Positions 16,712 through 26,030 are shown, counted from the first letter of the stretch. The stretch is 64,000 nt of DNA from Gemmatimonadota bacterium (GCA_022827345.1 JAJDTB010000027.1:248001-312000), one strand, 5' to 3'. Translations and numbers: made by a program. Notes: generated by a model not told the origin, from the letters alone.

Positions 16712-16810
16712 ATGCTTACGTTTGTGGTGGTTCGCCATGTCCGCGCATCGGACACCCCGGCGTGCCGACCTTTCACAGCACTTCCTGCGGAGCAGGGCGC
16801 TTGCCTCTAG
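16712..16810 (+). CDS. Candidate erm leader peptide (attenuator)
   Basis: ATG at 16712 has a well-placed GGGAG (16701-16705) six nt upstream and encodes 32 residues beginning MLTFVVVRHVRASD, ending at TAG 16808-16810. It overlaps the first 74 bases of the erm gene in another frame. The N terminus resembles known macrolide-stalling leader peptides: MLVF of ErmBL and the hydrophobic IFVI/IAVV core of other leaders. The better ribosome site belongs to this frame, not to erm. Translation is inferred from the SD and context only; codon signal cannot be judged at this length. Confidence 0.4.
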   Translation: MLTFVVVRHVRASDTPACRPFTALPAEQGACL

Positions 16811-17528
16811 CCTGATCACTCAGGCCCCCGTCACGCGAAGAGACCTGGTCGTCGAGATCGGGTCGGGGCGCGGCATTCTGACTGGCGAGCTGGCCCGTAG
16901 TTGCCGCGAGGTAGTTGGGGTGGAGTTCGACGGAGCACTGTGCCAGGCGCTTCGCAGACGGTTTCGTGGCAACGCGCGGATCACGATCGTCCAGGCCGAC
17001 TTTCTGCGTTTTCGGTTGCCGGATGCGCCGTACAAGGTCATGGGGAACATCCCGTTCAACCGGACTGCAGCGATCATGCGGCGGCTGGTCCAGGCCCCCC
17101 TGCCGCCGGAGGACGCCTGGCTTTTGGTCCAGCGTGAAGCGGCGGAGCGGTTTGCGGGAGGGCCCTACTGCCGGGAAAGCCTGTCCTCCCTGCTGCTCAA
17201 ACCGTGGTGGCAGGTCGAGATCGCGCGGCGTCTGCGACGCACCGACTTCGACCCCCCTCCGAATGTCGAGGCTGTCGCGCTCTGGCTCGCCCGCCGAACG
17301 AGGCCGCTCGTCGACCGATCGCAGGCCGCGGACTATCGGCGTTTCATCAGGACCTGCTTTGGCCGGGGCGGTCACACGATCAGCCGGTGCCTGCGGTCGG
17401 AGTCCACGCGCACGCAAGTCCACCGGTTGGGTCGCGACCTGAGGTTCGACCCGTCCGGGCCACCCTCCGGGCTGACCTTCGATCAGTGGCTGGGGTTGTT
17501 CAGGTTTTGGGTGCTGGCGGGGTCGTAG
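16737..17528 (+). CDS. erm: Erm-family 23S rRNA adenine N6-methyltransferase
   Basis: ATG at 16737 gives 263 residues. The start DLSQHFLRSRALASSLI matches the Erm/KsgA family N terminus. VVEIGSGRGILTGELAR (SAM-binding motif I), VVGVEFD (motif II) and MGNIPFNRTAAIMRRL (motif IV) follow. NIPFN rather than NLPYN points to Erm, which methylates A2058 of 23S rRNA and gives macrolide-lincosamide-streptogramin B resistance, rather than to KsgA. The C terminus has the helical substrate domain. It lies 61 bp after a lipoprotein gene and behind a candidate leader peptide. Its own upstream region has only a weak GGTGG, consistent with controlled initiation. Confidence 0.85.
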   Translation: MSAHRTPRRADLSQHFLRSRALASSLITQAPVTRRDLVVEIGSGRGILTGELARSCREVVGVEFDGALCQALRRRFRGNARITIVQADFLRFRLPDAPYKVMGNIPFNRTAAIMRRLVQAPLPPEDAWLLVQREAAERFAGGPYCRESLSSLLLKPWWQVEIARRLRRTDFDPPPNVEAVALWLARRTRPLVDRSQAADYRRFIRTCFGRGGHTISRCLRSESTRTQVHRLGRDLRFDPSGPPSGLTFDQWLGLFRFWVLAGS

Positions 17529-17577
17529 TGCGGGGGTGGCGCCAAGGTTCCACCGGCGAGCCGATGCCGGCCCAGCG

Positions 17578-18687
17578 TCACTCGGGCAATTGCAACCTGT
17601 ACTTCCCCACCCGCCACGGCGGGATGTCGGGATTGAGCAGTACGTAGAGATACCGACCGCCGCCCACGATCTTGCTGCCTTCCGGCAAGGGAACGTCCTC
17701 GAAGAGTTTGGTTCCGGTGTGGCGGTTGTACGCTTCCACCACCGTGTGGATCTCGCGGATGGACGGCGGCAGCTTGGTTGGATCGGGACGGGCCAGGGTG
17801 AACACCATGTAGTCGCCGTCTACGATGTCCATTCGTGAGACCAGATCGTAACTCTCCAGTAGTCTCTGCATCCGATTGGCGTCCGGTGCTTCGCCTGCCC
17901 GGAACGCGAAATAGCCGGCGGGGATTTCGGGGATTCGCCTGAAGGAGGGGGACGGTTGGCCGATGGTTCCCACCGAATCCCCTGCCCCGTTCAGAATTGT
18001 CGCCGGATACAGCAGCGATGCCATGATGTACAGCGAGTCGCCTGCGGTGGCGGTCGCCAGGCCTCCCATGGCGTTCCAATAGGGTTTGTCACGAGCCGGC
18101 GTCGTCCAGCTGCTCCATGCCACCTGTCCGGCATCCAGGCGATGAAAGATGCCAACCTGCCTCGCCGGTCCCCATCTGGGCTCTGCAGTGTTCTCTGGTG
18201 TGAAGCCCGTGAACAGCACGTCATCTTCAAAGGCGACCAGGCGACCGAAGACGTGGCCGTCGAGTGTAACGATGGTGTCGCGGGTCAGGTCCGAATGGAG
18301 ATAGGTCAATCGTGAATTGCTCGCACTGACCACGATCCCTCCAGCGGCGGTCTCGGCCAAGCCGCTGATTCTCCGGAATTCCCACGGCCCATCGCCGAAG
18401 CGGCCGAATGCGGCTTCGAGCTCACCGTTTTCGGCATAGGTCCGGACTCGGGGCCTGAGCCGGTCGCTCATCACAAACCCACCGCTGCGCCGTTCCAGAA
18501 AAATCCCCACCTCGGCAATGGAATCGATCGGATCGTCCTCGAGCTCGATCACCTCCGCCAGCTGAAAGACGTCTTCGAAGGGGGGCGAGGGGATGGCAGC
18601 CTCCTGGTCATTGCACGAGGCCAGGGTTCCAACTGCGGTCAGGGGGATGAATGCGGAGAACCGAAGACCGCGGAATGGATGTCGCAA
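17578..18687 (-). CDS. Lipoprotein with six-bladed beta-propeller
   Basis: TTG at 18687 is preferred because AAGAGG sits 5 nt upstream and it directly precedes a good lipoprotein signal (RHPFRGLRFSAFIPLTAVG, lipobox LASC, Cys25). The frame is open further upstream, but that part is Cys/Arg-rich and unlike coding sequence. The 369-residue product has propeller strands such as SDRLRPRVRTYAENGELEAAFGR, VVSASNSRLTYLH and YLYVLLNPDIPPWRVGKYRLQL. It is exposed in the periplasm, with unknown ligand. It is convergent with erm and lies downstream of the Asp-box gene on the same strand across 195 bp. Confidence 0.8.
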   Translation of the reverse strand: MRHPFRGLRFSAFIPLTAVGTLASCNDQEAAIPSPPFEDVFQLAEVIELEDDPIDSIAEVGIFLERRSGGFVMSDRLRPRVRTYAENGELEAAFGRFGDGPWEFRRISGLAETAAGGIVVSASNSRLTYLHSDLTRDTIVTLDGHVFGRLVAFEDDVLFTGFTPENTAEPRWGPARQVGIFHRLDAGQVAWSSWTTPARDKPYWNAMGGLATATAGDSLYIMASLLYPATILNGAGDSVGTIGQPSPSFRRIPEIPAGYFAFRAGEAPDANRMQRLLESYDLVSRMDIVDGDYMVFTLARPDPTKLPPSIREIHTVVEAYNRHTGTKLFEDVPLPEGSKIVGGGRYLYVLLNPDIPPWRVGKYRLQLPE

Positions 18688-18882
18688 GGTGTCCTCTTGG
18701 ATGACCCGGTTAGTGCATCGGCCGCATCCCACGCAAGTGCGCGACGCAACCGCCAGAGCCAAGTGCCTGCTTCCGCGTCCACACCTGACCCGGCGGCTGC
18801 GCGTGGCACAACCCCCAATCATCCTTACCCCCTCGGGCGACCCGGCATTACTGGGGCATCGAGCGGGCCGGTCGGCATGCGA

Positions 18883-21800
18883 TCAGCTGATCACCCGCCT
18901 CCAGTTCGTAATGATCTTCGGGGCGTCCTCCAGGAGGTTGTTGAGGTCGGCGATCACGCCGTTGACGATGCCGGAGAGTTCCTCGGCCCGCTGAGCGGCA
19001 CCGGCTTCGATCTCCGTCAGCACATCCATCTGGCCAACCGTCGGCCGTGCCTGCGGGCCCGAGACGGCGCGGGAGATGTTGCGGAGCTGCTCGATGAGAC
19101 GCGGCCAATCGCGGTAGCTCATCGATCCCGGCGGACGGCGGACTTCGCTCGACACCGCCGTCAGCTGACCCTGCGCGTCGCCGGCGACGGCTTTCACCTG
19201 TTCCTCGTTGGAGAGGTTCTTGCCCTCGATGGACTCGAGCAGGCCGTCGATCTGGCCGTTGAGGTCGTTGATCGTCCCCATCATCTGGTTGAGCTGTGTC
19301 TCGAGGTCGCGGGCCCGCATGGCCGCGGTGAAGCGCTCCTCGTACACAGCCTGCGATGCGGCCACGTTCGGGTCGCCGCGGAGCTCGAAGTCCTTCGACA
19401 GCTCGCTGCCGCCGACGTCGATCGTCGCCGTGTAGGTGCCGGGCACGGCGGGCGGGCCGGTCGGGCCGAAGAAGAAGAACCCACCCCCCGGGGGGCCCTG
19501 TCCCGGTATCGGCTCGGCGCCGGACCAGCGGAGGTCCCAGATCGCACGGTTGACGCCCGGCGTGACGCCGCGGTGCTGGAACTCGCGCACGAGGGTGCCG
19601 TTGCTGTTGGTGATGCGCACGGCGACCGAGTTGCCCGCCGCCTCGGCGGCGTCCTCCGAGAGATGGAAGTGGATCCACGCGCCGGGGTCGGGGTTCTCAC
19701 CCGCAAAGCGGCTCTGGCCGAAGTTGCTGGTGCGGCCCCACATCTCCCACTCCGTCGCCATGCGGATGTCGAAGAGATGGGCGTCCTGGGCGAGTGCCTC
19801 GGTCAGCTCGACCATGGGCTGGATGTCGTCCAGGATGAACGCGCCGCGCCCGTGCGTGCCGATGACGAGGTCGTTGTACTGGCGCTGGATCTTCACTCCC
19901 CGCACCGAGACGCGCGGAAGGTTGCCGCGAATGTCCACCCAGGTGTCGCCCCGGTCCCACGACGCGAAGATGCCGCGCTCCATGCCGACGAAGAGCAGAT
20001 CCGGGTTCGAGGGGTGCTGCCGCACGACCTTCACGTAGTCGTCCTGCGGGAGTCCGGTGGAAATGTCGCGCCACGTCTGCCCGTAGTCGCGCGTCTCGTA
20101 CAGGTGCGGAGTGAAGTCGTCGAGGCGGTGGTTGTCGACGGCCATGTACGCAGCGCCGGCATCCGTGGGTGACGCCTCGATGTTGCCGATCCAGGTCTCG
20201 GCGGGCAGGCCGGGCACGCGGTCGCGGACGTTCGTCCAGGTCGCGCCGTTGTCGCGCGTGATCTGCACGTTGCCGTCGTCGGTGCCGACCCAGATTACGC
20301 CCGGCTCGAACTCGTCCTCGGCGATCGTGAGGATCGTGGTGTGGAATTCGGCGGCCGTGTTGTCGAGGTAGATCTCGCCGCCGGAATCGAGCTGCTTCTC
20401 CGGGTCGTCCGTGGTGAGGTCGGGGCTGATCACGTCCCACGAGTGGCCGTAGTCGTTGCTGCGGAAGACCACGTTGCCGCCCCAGTACACGGTGCCCGGA
20501 TCATGCGGCGAGATGACGATCGGCGCGTCCCAGTTGAAGCGGTAGCGCGCCTGGAACATGCCCTGCCCCTGCGAGCCGATCATGAGCGGCCACGGCTCGA
20601 TCGACCGCATCTGTCCCGAGTTGATGTCCGTGATGCGGAAGTAGCCGCCCTGCGCGTTCGAGTAGATCAGGTTCGGCTGACCCGGCACCGGCACGGTGTA
20701 GAAACCGTCACCGCCGGAGACGGTGTAGAAGTAGCCGGGCAGGATGCCGCGTCGGTCGTTGAGCCGGCTCGGACCGCACCAGTTGCCGTTGTCCTGCAAA
20801 CCGCCGCACACGTAGTACGGGTCGCGGTCGTCCACAAAGATGTGGTAGTACTGCGCCAGGCTGAAGTTGCGGAAGATGTGGAAGTTGGCGCCGCCGTCGT
20901 ACGACACCTGCATGCCGCCGTCCGAGCCCGAGAGTACGCGCTCGCCGTCCGCCGGATCGATCCAGTAGGCCTGGTGGTCTCCGTGCACGTCGTTGGCGAT
21001 GCGGTCGAAGGTCCGGCCCCCGTCGGTAGATTTCGCCAGCGCGCCCGAGAGCGTGTAGAGCGTCTCGTGGTCGGACGGGTCGACGTAGACGTCGGAGTAG
21101 TAGAAGGGTCGGAAGTTGATCAGATTCTTGTTGTCGTTGACCATCTCCCAGGTCTCGCCGTAGTCGTCGGACCGGAAGAGCGTGCCCGCGGTGGGATACT
21201 CGGTGATCAGGTAGACGATGTTCGGACGCGACTGCGCCACGCTGATGCCGATCCGGGCCATGGGCTCGTCCGGCGTGGTCGTGATCTTATTCCACGAGAT
21301 GCCGCCGTCCCGCGAGACGTAAAGCGCCGTCTCCCTGCCCCCGTCGTCAAAACGCCACGGCTTGCGGCGGAAGGTCCACATCCCGGCGTAGACGTTGCGG
21401 GGATTGGTGAGGTCGAGGTCCATGTCCGAACACCCCGTGTCCTCGTCGATGAACAGCACGTGCTCCCAGGACTGCCCGCCGTCGGTCGTGCGGAAGACGC
21501 CGCGCTCCTGGTTGGGACCCCATTCGTGGCCCATCGCGCAGACCAGTGCGACGTCGGGGTCGCGCGGGTCGACGACGATGCGCTTGATGCGCTCGCTGTC
21601 GTCGAGGCCGAGGTGGGTCCAGGTGGCGCCGCCGTCGGTCGAACGGTACACGCCGTCGCCGTAGGAGACCGAGTTGCGCGGGTCCGCCTCACCGGCACCG
21701 AGCCAGAGCACGTTGTGATCGGAGGGAGCGAGCGTGAGCGCCCCGACCGAGTAGGTGTTCTCGTCGTCCCACTGGTGCTCGAAGGTCACGCCGCCGTTGG

Positions 21801-22032
21801 TGGTCTTCCAGACGCCCCCGTTGGCGGCGCCGACCCAGAAGGTCCGCGGATCGCCCGGCACCCCGATGATGGCGGAAACGCGCCCGCCCATGTTCACGGG
21901 ACCGATGTGACGCCACTCGATGTCGCCGAGGGCGGCCGAGATGGCGTCGGGGTCCTGGGCGTGGGCCGGTGTGGCGGCGAGCGGGGCGAGGAGCGCGAGG
22001 GCGAGCCAGAGTGGGCTGCGGGGCGACTTCAT
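18883..22032 (-). CDS. Secreted multi-Asp-box (BNR / sortilin-like) beta-propeller protein
   Basis: The 1049-residue protein has a signal peptide (WLALALLAPLAATPAHAQ) and at least nine Asp-box repeats, for example STDGGATW, TTDGGQSW, SRDGGISW, SDDYGETW, SNDYGHSW, TRDNGATW and SWDRGDTW, spread over residues 70-760. These repeats form ten-bladed-type propellers as in sortilin/VPS10 and xyloglucanase-like proteins. The C-terminal quarter begins with a fibronectin-like strand set (VAVRITNSNGTLVREF) and ends with a helical, possibly coiled-coil region. Genomes annotate such proteins as glycosyl hydrolases, but no catalytic residues can be named. A GGAG SD precedes the ATG, and doubled operator-like sites lie 65-105 bp upstream. 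Confidence 0.82.
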   Translation of the reverse strand: MKSPRSPLWLALALLAPLAATPAHAQDPDAISAALGDIEWRHIGPVNMGGRVSAIIGVPGDPRTFWVGAANGGVWKTTNGGVTFEHQWDDENTYSVGALTLAPSDHNVLWLGAGEADPRNSVSYGDGVYRSTDGGATWTHLGLDDSERIKRIVVDPRDPDVALVCAMGHEWGPNQERGVFRTTDGGQSWEHVLFIDEDTGCSDMDLDLTNPRNVYAGMWTFRRKPWRFDDGGRETALYVSRDGGISWNKITTTPDEPMARIGISVAQSRPNIVYLITEYPTAGTLFRSDDYGETWEMVNDNKNLINFRPFYYSDVYVDPSDHETLYTLSGALAKSTDGGRTFDRIANDVHGDHQAYWIDPADGERVLSGSDGGMQVSYDGGANFHIFRNFSLAQYYHIFVDDRDPYYVCGGLQDNGNWCGPSRLNDRRGILPGYFYTVSGGDGFYTVPVPGQPNLIYSNAQGGYFRITDINSGQMRSIEPWPLMIGSQGQGMFQARYRFNWDAPIVISPHDPGTVYWGGNVVFRSNDYGHSWDVISPDLTTDDPEKQLDSGGEIYLDNTAAEFHTTILTIAEDEFEPGVIWVGTDDGNVQITRDNGATWTNVRDRVPGLPAETWIGNIEASPTDAGAAYMAVDNHRLDDFTPHLYETRDYGQTWRDISTGLPQDDYVKVVRQHPSNPDLLFVGMERGIFASWDRGDTWVDIRGNLPRVSVRGVKIQRQYNDLVIGTHGRGAFILDDIQPMVELTEALAQDAHLFDIRMATEWEMWGRTSNFGQSRFAGENPDPGAWIHFHLSEDAAEAAGNSVAVRITNSNGTLVREFQHRGVTPGVNRAIWDLRWSGAEPIPGQGPPGGGFFFFGPTGPPAVPGTYTATIDVGGSELSKDFELRGDPNVAASQAVYEERFTAAMRARDLETQLNQMMGTINDLNGQIDGLLESIEGKNLSNEEQVKAVAGDAQGQLTAVSSEVRRPPGSMSYRDWPRLIEQLRNISRAVSGPQARPTVGQMDVLTEIEAGAAQRAEELSGIVNGVIADLNNLLEDAPKIITNWRRVIS

Positions 22033-22097
22033 GATGGGGTCTCCGGGGGTGGCTGTTGGGAAGGGAGGGATGGACTGCTTGGATCAGCTCTCTGTGC

Positions 22098-22136
22098 TGT
22101 AAGGAGAACATTACATTCTGTCATGTGTCGATTACA
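22098..22136 (-). promoter_or_regulatory. Tandem TGTAA-N8-TTACA type operators upstream of the Asp-box gene
   Basis: On the plus strand, TGTAA-N8-TTACA (22098-22115) and TGTCA-N8-TTACA (22119-22136) are spaced 21 bp start to start, two helical turns. The 9-mer ACATTACAT (22108-22116) also occurs at 33898-33906 upstream of another minus-strand operon, and CAGAATGTAATGT (reverse strand here) is shared exactly with 33862-33874. The AT-rich block stands out sharply in GC-rich DNA. It is likely a regulator-binding region overlapping the promoter; no regulator is encoded nearby. Confidence 0.6.
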
Positions 22137-22170
22137 TTTCTGAGTGTCCGTGGTGCGGGGAGTCGGGGCA

Positions 22171-25100
22171 TCAACCCTCCGGAGGCTCATCCTCCACAAA
22201 CCCCCGGTACCCCAGCGCCCGCTGCCGCGGCCACACCTCGTCCAGTGTCTCGGCGTCAAAGAGGCGTCCATTCATCATGACCCGCTCGACCGACAGCGTG
22301 TTGCGCAGGTCGTCGAGGGGGTTGCTCGACATGATCGCCAGGTCGGCGAGCTTGCCGGGCTCGATGGACCCGATCTCGGTCTCGAGGCCGATGCCGTTGG
22401 CGCCGAGGATTGTCGCCGAGCGCAGCGCGTCGTGGTTCGACATGCCGCCCGAAGCGACCATCCACAGCTCCCAGTGGAAGCCGAGGCCCTGGAGCTGGCC
22501 GTGGCTGCCGACTCCCGCGAAGCCGCCGTCGGCGACGACATCGGCGAGGAAGCGCGCATGGTCTTCGAAGACGTACTCCTCGTCGATCGCCCACGCGACC
22601 GAGCCCGCCGCGCCGGCACGCCGCCGGGTGCGGGAGTCGAGGGTCTCGCGGGGCGTGAAGCGGACGAGGCGCTCGTTGCCGAGGACGTTTTCGTTCGTGA
22701 ACCAGTAGATCTCGCCCATGGGGCCGCCGAACGAGACGATGAGCGTCGGCGTGTTGAGGACTTTCGTCTCCGAGAAGAGCCTCACGACATCGTGGTAGAG
22801 CGGGTAGATGGGCAGGTTGTGCTCGATGCCGGGATAGCCGTCCATGGCGTGCGTCAGGTCGGCCTGATAGTCGAGCCCGGCCTCGGTCGTCGGCATGAGT
22901 TCGAGTTCGCGTGCGGCCATGACGAGCCACTGGCGCTGCTGGCGGTTCCCCGAGAGGTACATCTTGAAGGTCTTGGTGTCGTAGTAGTCCGAGTAGCGCC
23001 TGAGGACGTCGCGGGCGTGGTCGAGATCGCGGATGCCCTCCAAGGCCTGGTAGTTGCCGAAGACTCCAGGACCGGTGGAATAGATGCGGGGGCCCAGGAT
23101 GTCGCCTGAGCGCACACGGTCGGCGTAGGTGAGGACGTCGGAGACGCCGGTCTGGGGGTCGCGCGTGGTCGTGACGCCGAACGCGAGATTGGCGAGGTAG
23201 CTCCACGGCTGCGTGGTGTGGACGCTGGCCGGCGGACGGAGGTGGGCGTGGGTGTCGACGAAGCCGGGTGTGATGGTCATGCCGCTGACGTCGCGGGTCT
23301 CGGTGCCGACGGGGACATCGAGGGTGCCGGTGGGGCCGACGGCGGCGATGCGGTTGCCGTCGATCAGGATGTCGCCGTTCTCGATGACTTCGTCACCGCG
23401 CATGGTGATGACACGGGCGCCGCTGAGGAGGAGGGTGCCGGAGGGGAGGTCGCGGGGGATGTCGAGAGCGACGCGGATCTCGGTGGGCTGGTAGGTGGGG
23501 TCGTCGTCGGGGGAGTCGGAGTCGGCGGGGTCCTCTGGGTCGTCGGCAGCGGCAGCGGGGTCGGCGGCGGCAGCAGCTTCCACGCTGTCCGCGAACGCGT
23601 CCGCATCGTCGAGGTTGTGGCGGAAGTAGGCATTCCCCAGCGCCCACACCACATCCTCGCCGTCGCTGCTCCAGGATTGGAACTCGCCGCCGAATTCGGT
23701 GATGCGGGTGACGGGTACGGCCGCGCCCGATGGATTTCGCACCGAAACCGTCGGGGCTTCGGCGCCCACCTGCGGGACGGTCACGAGGTAGAGGTCGTTG
23801 CCGACCTTGGCCAGCGCCTGACTGCCGGTGGGCGACAGGCGGATCGCAGACGCGTTTGCCGGGGGGCCGCCGCGGTTGGCCGAGAAGCCGGTGACCTTGA
23901 GGTGCTCCTTCTCGTCGGTGCCGTCCCAGCGGACCGAGACGAGCCCGCGCGCGCCCGCGTGCAGATAGATGCGGTCGGGCTGATCGGCTCGGAAGTGGGG
24001 CCCGGAGCGTCCCAGGGACTCGGCGATGACCGTCGGCGCGCCGCCGCCCTGAGCGTACCAGGCAAGGTCGGGCTGGCTCCCGCCGCCAGCTCCCTGCAGG
24101 CGTGCGCGCACGGGGGCCTGCAGGACCACGATCCGGTCGCCGCCGGGGGACCACGCCGGCGTCTGCATGTAGTGGGGGGCCTGCGAGAGGCGCTCGGCAT
24201 TGCCGCCATCGGGTGGGATGGCCCAGAGATGGCCGCCGTCGGGCTCACGCCAGCTCACCGCCGCGATCGTGGCACCGTCGGGCGACCATGCGGGATGGAA
24301 CAGGCCACCGTCGACCTCCGCGCCGATCCGGCGCGGCACCCCTCCTTCGGCATCCATCACGTACAGGCTGCCAAGTGCGGTGAAGGCGAGCGTGCTGCCG
24401 TCCGGCGACAGGGCGACGTCGCGGATCTGGCGCGCGCGGAAGGCGGGCGTGTCCTCGACCGGGTAGTCGAAGTCGAGACGCGGGCCGGCGTGGATGGTCA
24501 CGTCGGCGGTGAAGGGAATCGCGGTGGGGTCGCCGCCATCGAGCGGGACGCGCCAGAGGCCGCCGTCGTAGGAGGCGATGAGGGCCGAGCCGTCGGGGGT
24601 GAAGGCGTAGCCGGGCAGGATGTCGAGGGTCGCGCGGCTCTCCATGTCGTCGCGCTGGACGGGGTAGACGAGCCAGCGTTCGCTGCCGGTGGCGAGGTCG
24701 CGGGCGCGCAGGCCGGTGGCGTCCTCGTGCCGGGTGCCGTAGACGAGGGTGGTACCGTCGGGGGAGACCGAGGGTCGGAAACCGGAGCCGTAGCGGCCGG
24801 TCAGCGTGGCCTGGCGGCCCGTCTCGCGGTCGTAGCGGACGAGCTGGTACTGCGGGAAGGCGGCGTCGTAGTTCCAGTCGCGGGTGCCGCGGGCGAGGTA
24901 GATGTAGCGGCCGGTCGGGTCGAAGGCGGGACCGATGGCCTTGAGGTTGTCGGGTTCGTCGATCAGCGCGATGCCGCTGCCGCCGTCGCGGTGGAAGAGC
25001 CAGGGCTTCGCGGTGCCGCCAAGCGGGCTGAAGGTACGGGACGCGACGAGATACTCGCCGTCGGGCGACCACTCGGGGGACGTGTAGAGGTTGTCGTTGC

Positions 25101-25542
25101 CGCGTGTGATCTGCGTCGTGTCTGAGCCGTCGGCGCTCAGCACCCAGAGGTTCTGGCCGCCGCTCCGGTCGGAGACGAATACGATCTCTGTGCCGTCGGG
25201 GCTGTAGCGCGGCTGGCTCTCGAAGGCGGGGCCGGTGAGGAGCGGGGTCGCAGTGCCGCCGTCGGCGGGGAGGGTGTAGAGGTCGCCGAGGAGGTCGAAG
25301 ACGAGGGTGGTGCCGTCCGGGCTGATGTCGACCGAGATCCAGGAGCCTTCGCTGGTGGTGAAGCTGACCGTGCGGGTGGGCTCGAGGGGGAGGGCGGCGG
25401 TGGCGAGGGAGTCGGGGGTGTCCGCGGACTCCTGGGCGTGGGCGGGGGCCGCACCCGCCGCCAGGGACGCGATGGCGATGAGGCTGAGGACGGCCGAGGC
25501 CGGCAATGCGAGCCCCGCCTTTGGTGCTGAACGTCTCTTCAT
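22171..25542 (-). CDS. TolB-like propeller fused to a metal-dependent amidohydrolase
   Basis: ATG at 25542 (MKRRSAPKAG) gives 1123 residues with a signal peptide ending near PAHAQESAD. Residues 50-700 are PD40/WD40-like TolB repeats (SPDGTTLVFD, SPDGTEIVFVSDRSGG, SPDGEYLVASR, SPDGATIAAVSW). An acidic Asp/Ala/Pro-rich linker of about 45 residues (encoded near 23500-23600) leads to the amidohydrolase domain with HxH in FVDTHAHLRPP, GVGSHGQLQG and the signature EIGSIEPGKLADLAIMSSNP. The fold suggests an imidazolonepropionase-like hydrolase gated by a propeller; the substrate is probably peptide-derived. It lies 5 bp after the PIN toxin gene, so it may be transcribed with it. A paralog is at 49861. 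Confidence 0.88.
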   Translation of the reverse strand: MKRRSAPKAGLALPASAVLSLIAIASLAAGAAPAHAQESADTPDSLATAALPLEPTRTVSFTTSEGSWISVDISPDGTTLVFDLLGDLYTLPADGGTATPLLTGPAFESQPRYSPDGTEIVFVSDRSGGQNLWVLSADGSDTTQITRGNDNLYTSPEWSPDGEYLVASRTFSPLGGTAKPWLFHRDGGSGIALIDEPDNLKAIGPAFDPTGRYIYLARGTRDWNYDAAFPQYQLVRYDRETGRQATLTGRYGSGFRPSVSPDGTTLVYGTRHEDATGLRARDLATGSERWLVYPVQRDDMESRATLDILPGYAFTPDGSALIASYDGGLWRVPLDGGDPTAIPFTADVTIHAGPRLDFDYPVEDTPAFRARQIRDVALSPDGSTLAFTALGSLYVMDAEGGVPRRIGAEVDGGLFHPAWSPDGATIAAVSWREPDGGHLWAIPPDGGNAERLSQAPHYMQTPAWSPGGDRIVVLQAPVRARLQGAGGGSQPDLAWYAQGGGAPTVIAESLGRSGPHFRADQPDRIYLHAGARGLVSVRWDGTDEKEHLKVTGFSANRGGPPANASAIRLSPTGSQALAKVGNDLYLVTVPQVGAEAPTVSVRNPSGAAVPVTRITEFGGEFQSWSSDGEDVVWALGNAYFRHNLDDADAFADSVEAAAAADPAAAADDPEDPADSDSPDDDPTYQPTEIRVALDIPRDLPSGTLLLSGARVITMRGDEVIENGDILIDGNRIAAVGPTGTLDVPVGTETRDVSGMTITPGFVDTHAHLRPPASVHTTQPWSYLANLAFGVTTTRDPQTGVSDVLTYADRVRSGDILGPRIYSTGPGVFGNYQALEGIRDLDHARDVLRRYSDYYDTKTFKMYLSGNRQQRQWLVMAARELELMPTTEAGLDYQADLTHAMDGYPGIEHNLPIYPLYHDVVRLFSETKVLNTPTLIVSFGGPMGEIYWFTNENVLGNERLVRFTPRETLDSRTRRRAGAAGSVAWAIDEEYVFEDHARFLADVVADGGFAGVGSHGQLQGLGFHWELWMVASGGMSNHDALRSATILGANGIGLETEIGSIEPGKLADLAIMSSNPLDDLRNTLSVERVMMNGRLFDAETLDEVWPRQRALGYRGFVEDEPPEG

Positions 25543-25547
25543 TTCGG

Positions 25548-26030
25548 TTACTCCCCGATGCTGTAGCGCCGGCGCCGGTCCGGCACCCTGGGCACCGTCT
25601 CGAATCCAGCCTGAGAAAAGTGGCGATCGGTCGTCAGGGCTCTGCGTAGGCTCAGTTCCTCCATGACGACGAAGCTCGTGCAATCTGTAAACGAGAGGTT
25701 CTTGTCGGTCCAGGCGAAAAACCGCGTCCGGGCCTTCTCGGCCCGCGAGGCATCGATGCGCTCCCAGCGGATCCGGGGACTGGCGTCGATCTGGGCCCAC
25801 CATCCCTCGGCCGCGCTCAGCCCCAGTCGAACCCGGATGAGTGTAAGCGTCTCGTCGATCACATAGTCTGTCGAAACCAGCATCCCGCCACCCTCCAGGC
25901 ACGAATCGCGTTCCCGGCGGCTGGCTTCATGCGCCGGATCGGCAGCGTCGGCCATCGCCATCCAGCCGGCCGTATCGACGAAGAGCGCCAGGCTGCTGGA
26001 CACTTTGCTCGTCGGCTTACTCCCCACCAT
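25548..26030 (-). CDS. PIN-domain toxin
   Basis: The 160-residue protein carries PIN motifs: LFVDTAGWMAMADAADPAH (first Asp), STDYVIDETLTLIR (central acidic residue) and SFTDCTSFVVMEELSLRRALTTDRHF (third Asp cluster). The first 15 residues (MVGSKPTSKVSSSL) precede the fold and overlap the antitoxin gene by 14 bp, so coupling is likely; a later start is possible. It should be an RNase controlled by the upstream Phd-like antitoxin. The stop is 5 bp before the TolB/amidohydrolase gene. Confidence 0.85.
   Translation of the reverse strand: MVGSKPTSKVSSSLALFVDTAGWMAMADAADPAHEASRRERDSCLEGGGMLVSTDYVIDETLTLIRVRLGLSAAEGWWAQIDASPRIRWERIDASRAEKARTRFFAWTDKNLSFTDCTSFVVMEELSLRRALTTDRHFSQAGFETVPRVPDRRRRYSIGE

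Noticed and set aside
20341-22143. Long open frame (about 600 codons) on the plus strand across the Asp-box gene
   Set aside because: It is antisense to a gene with clear Asp-box repeats and signal peptide; long antisense frames are expected in GC-rich DNA and its translation has no domain, only His/Val/Arg-rich composition.
23218-25125. Long plus-strand frame (about 635 codons) over the TolB/amidohydrolase gene
   Set aside because: Its Gly/Val/Asp/Arg-rich translation has no motifs, whereas the minus strand carries PD40 and HxH motifs.
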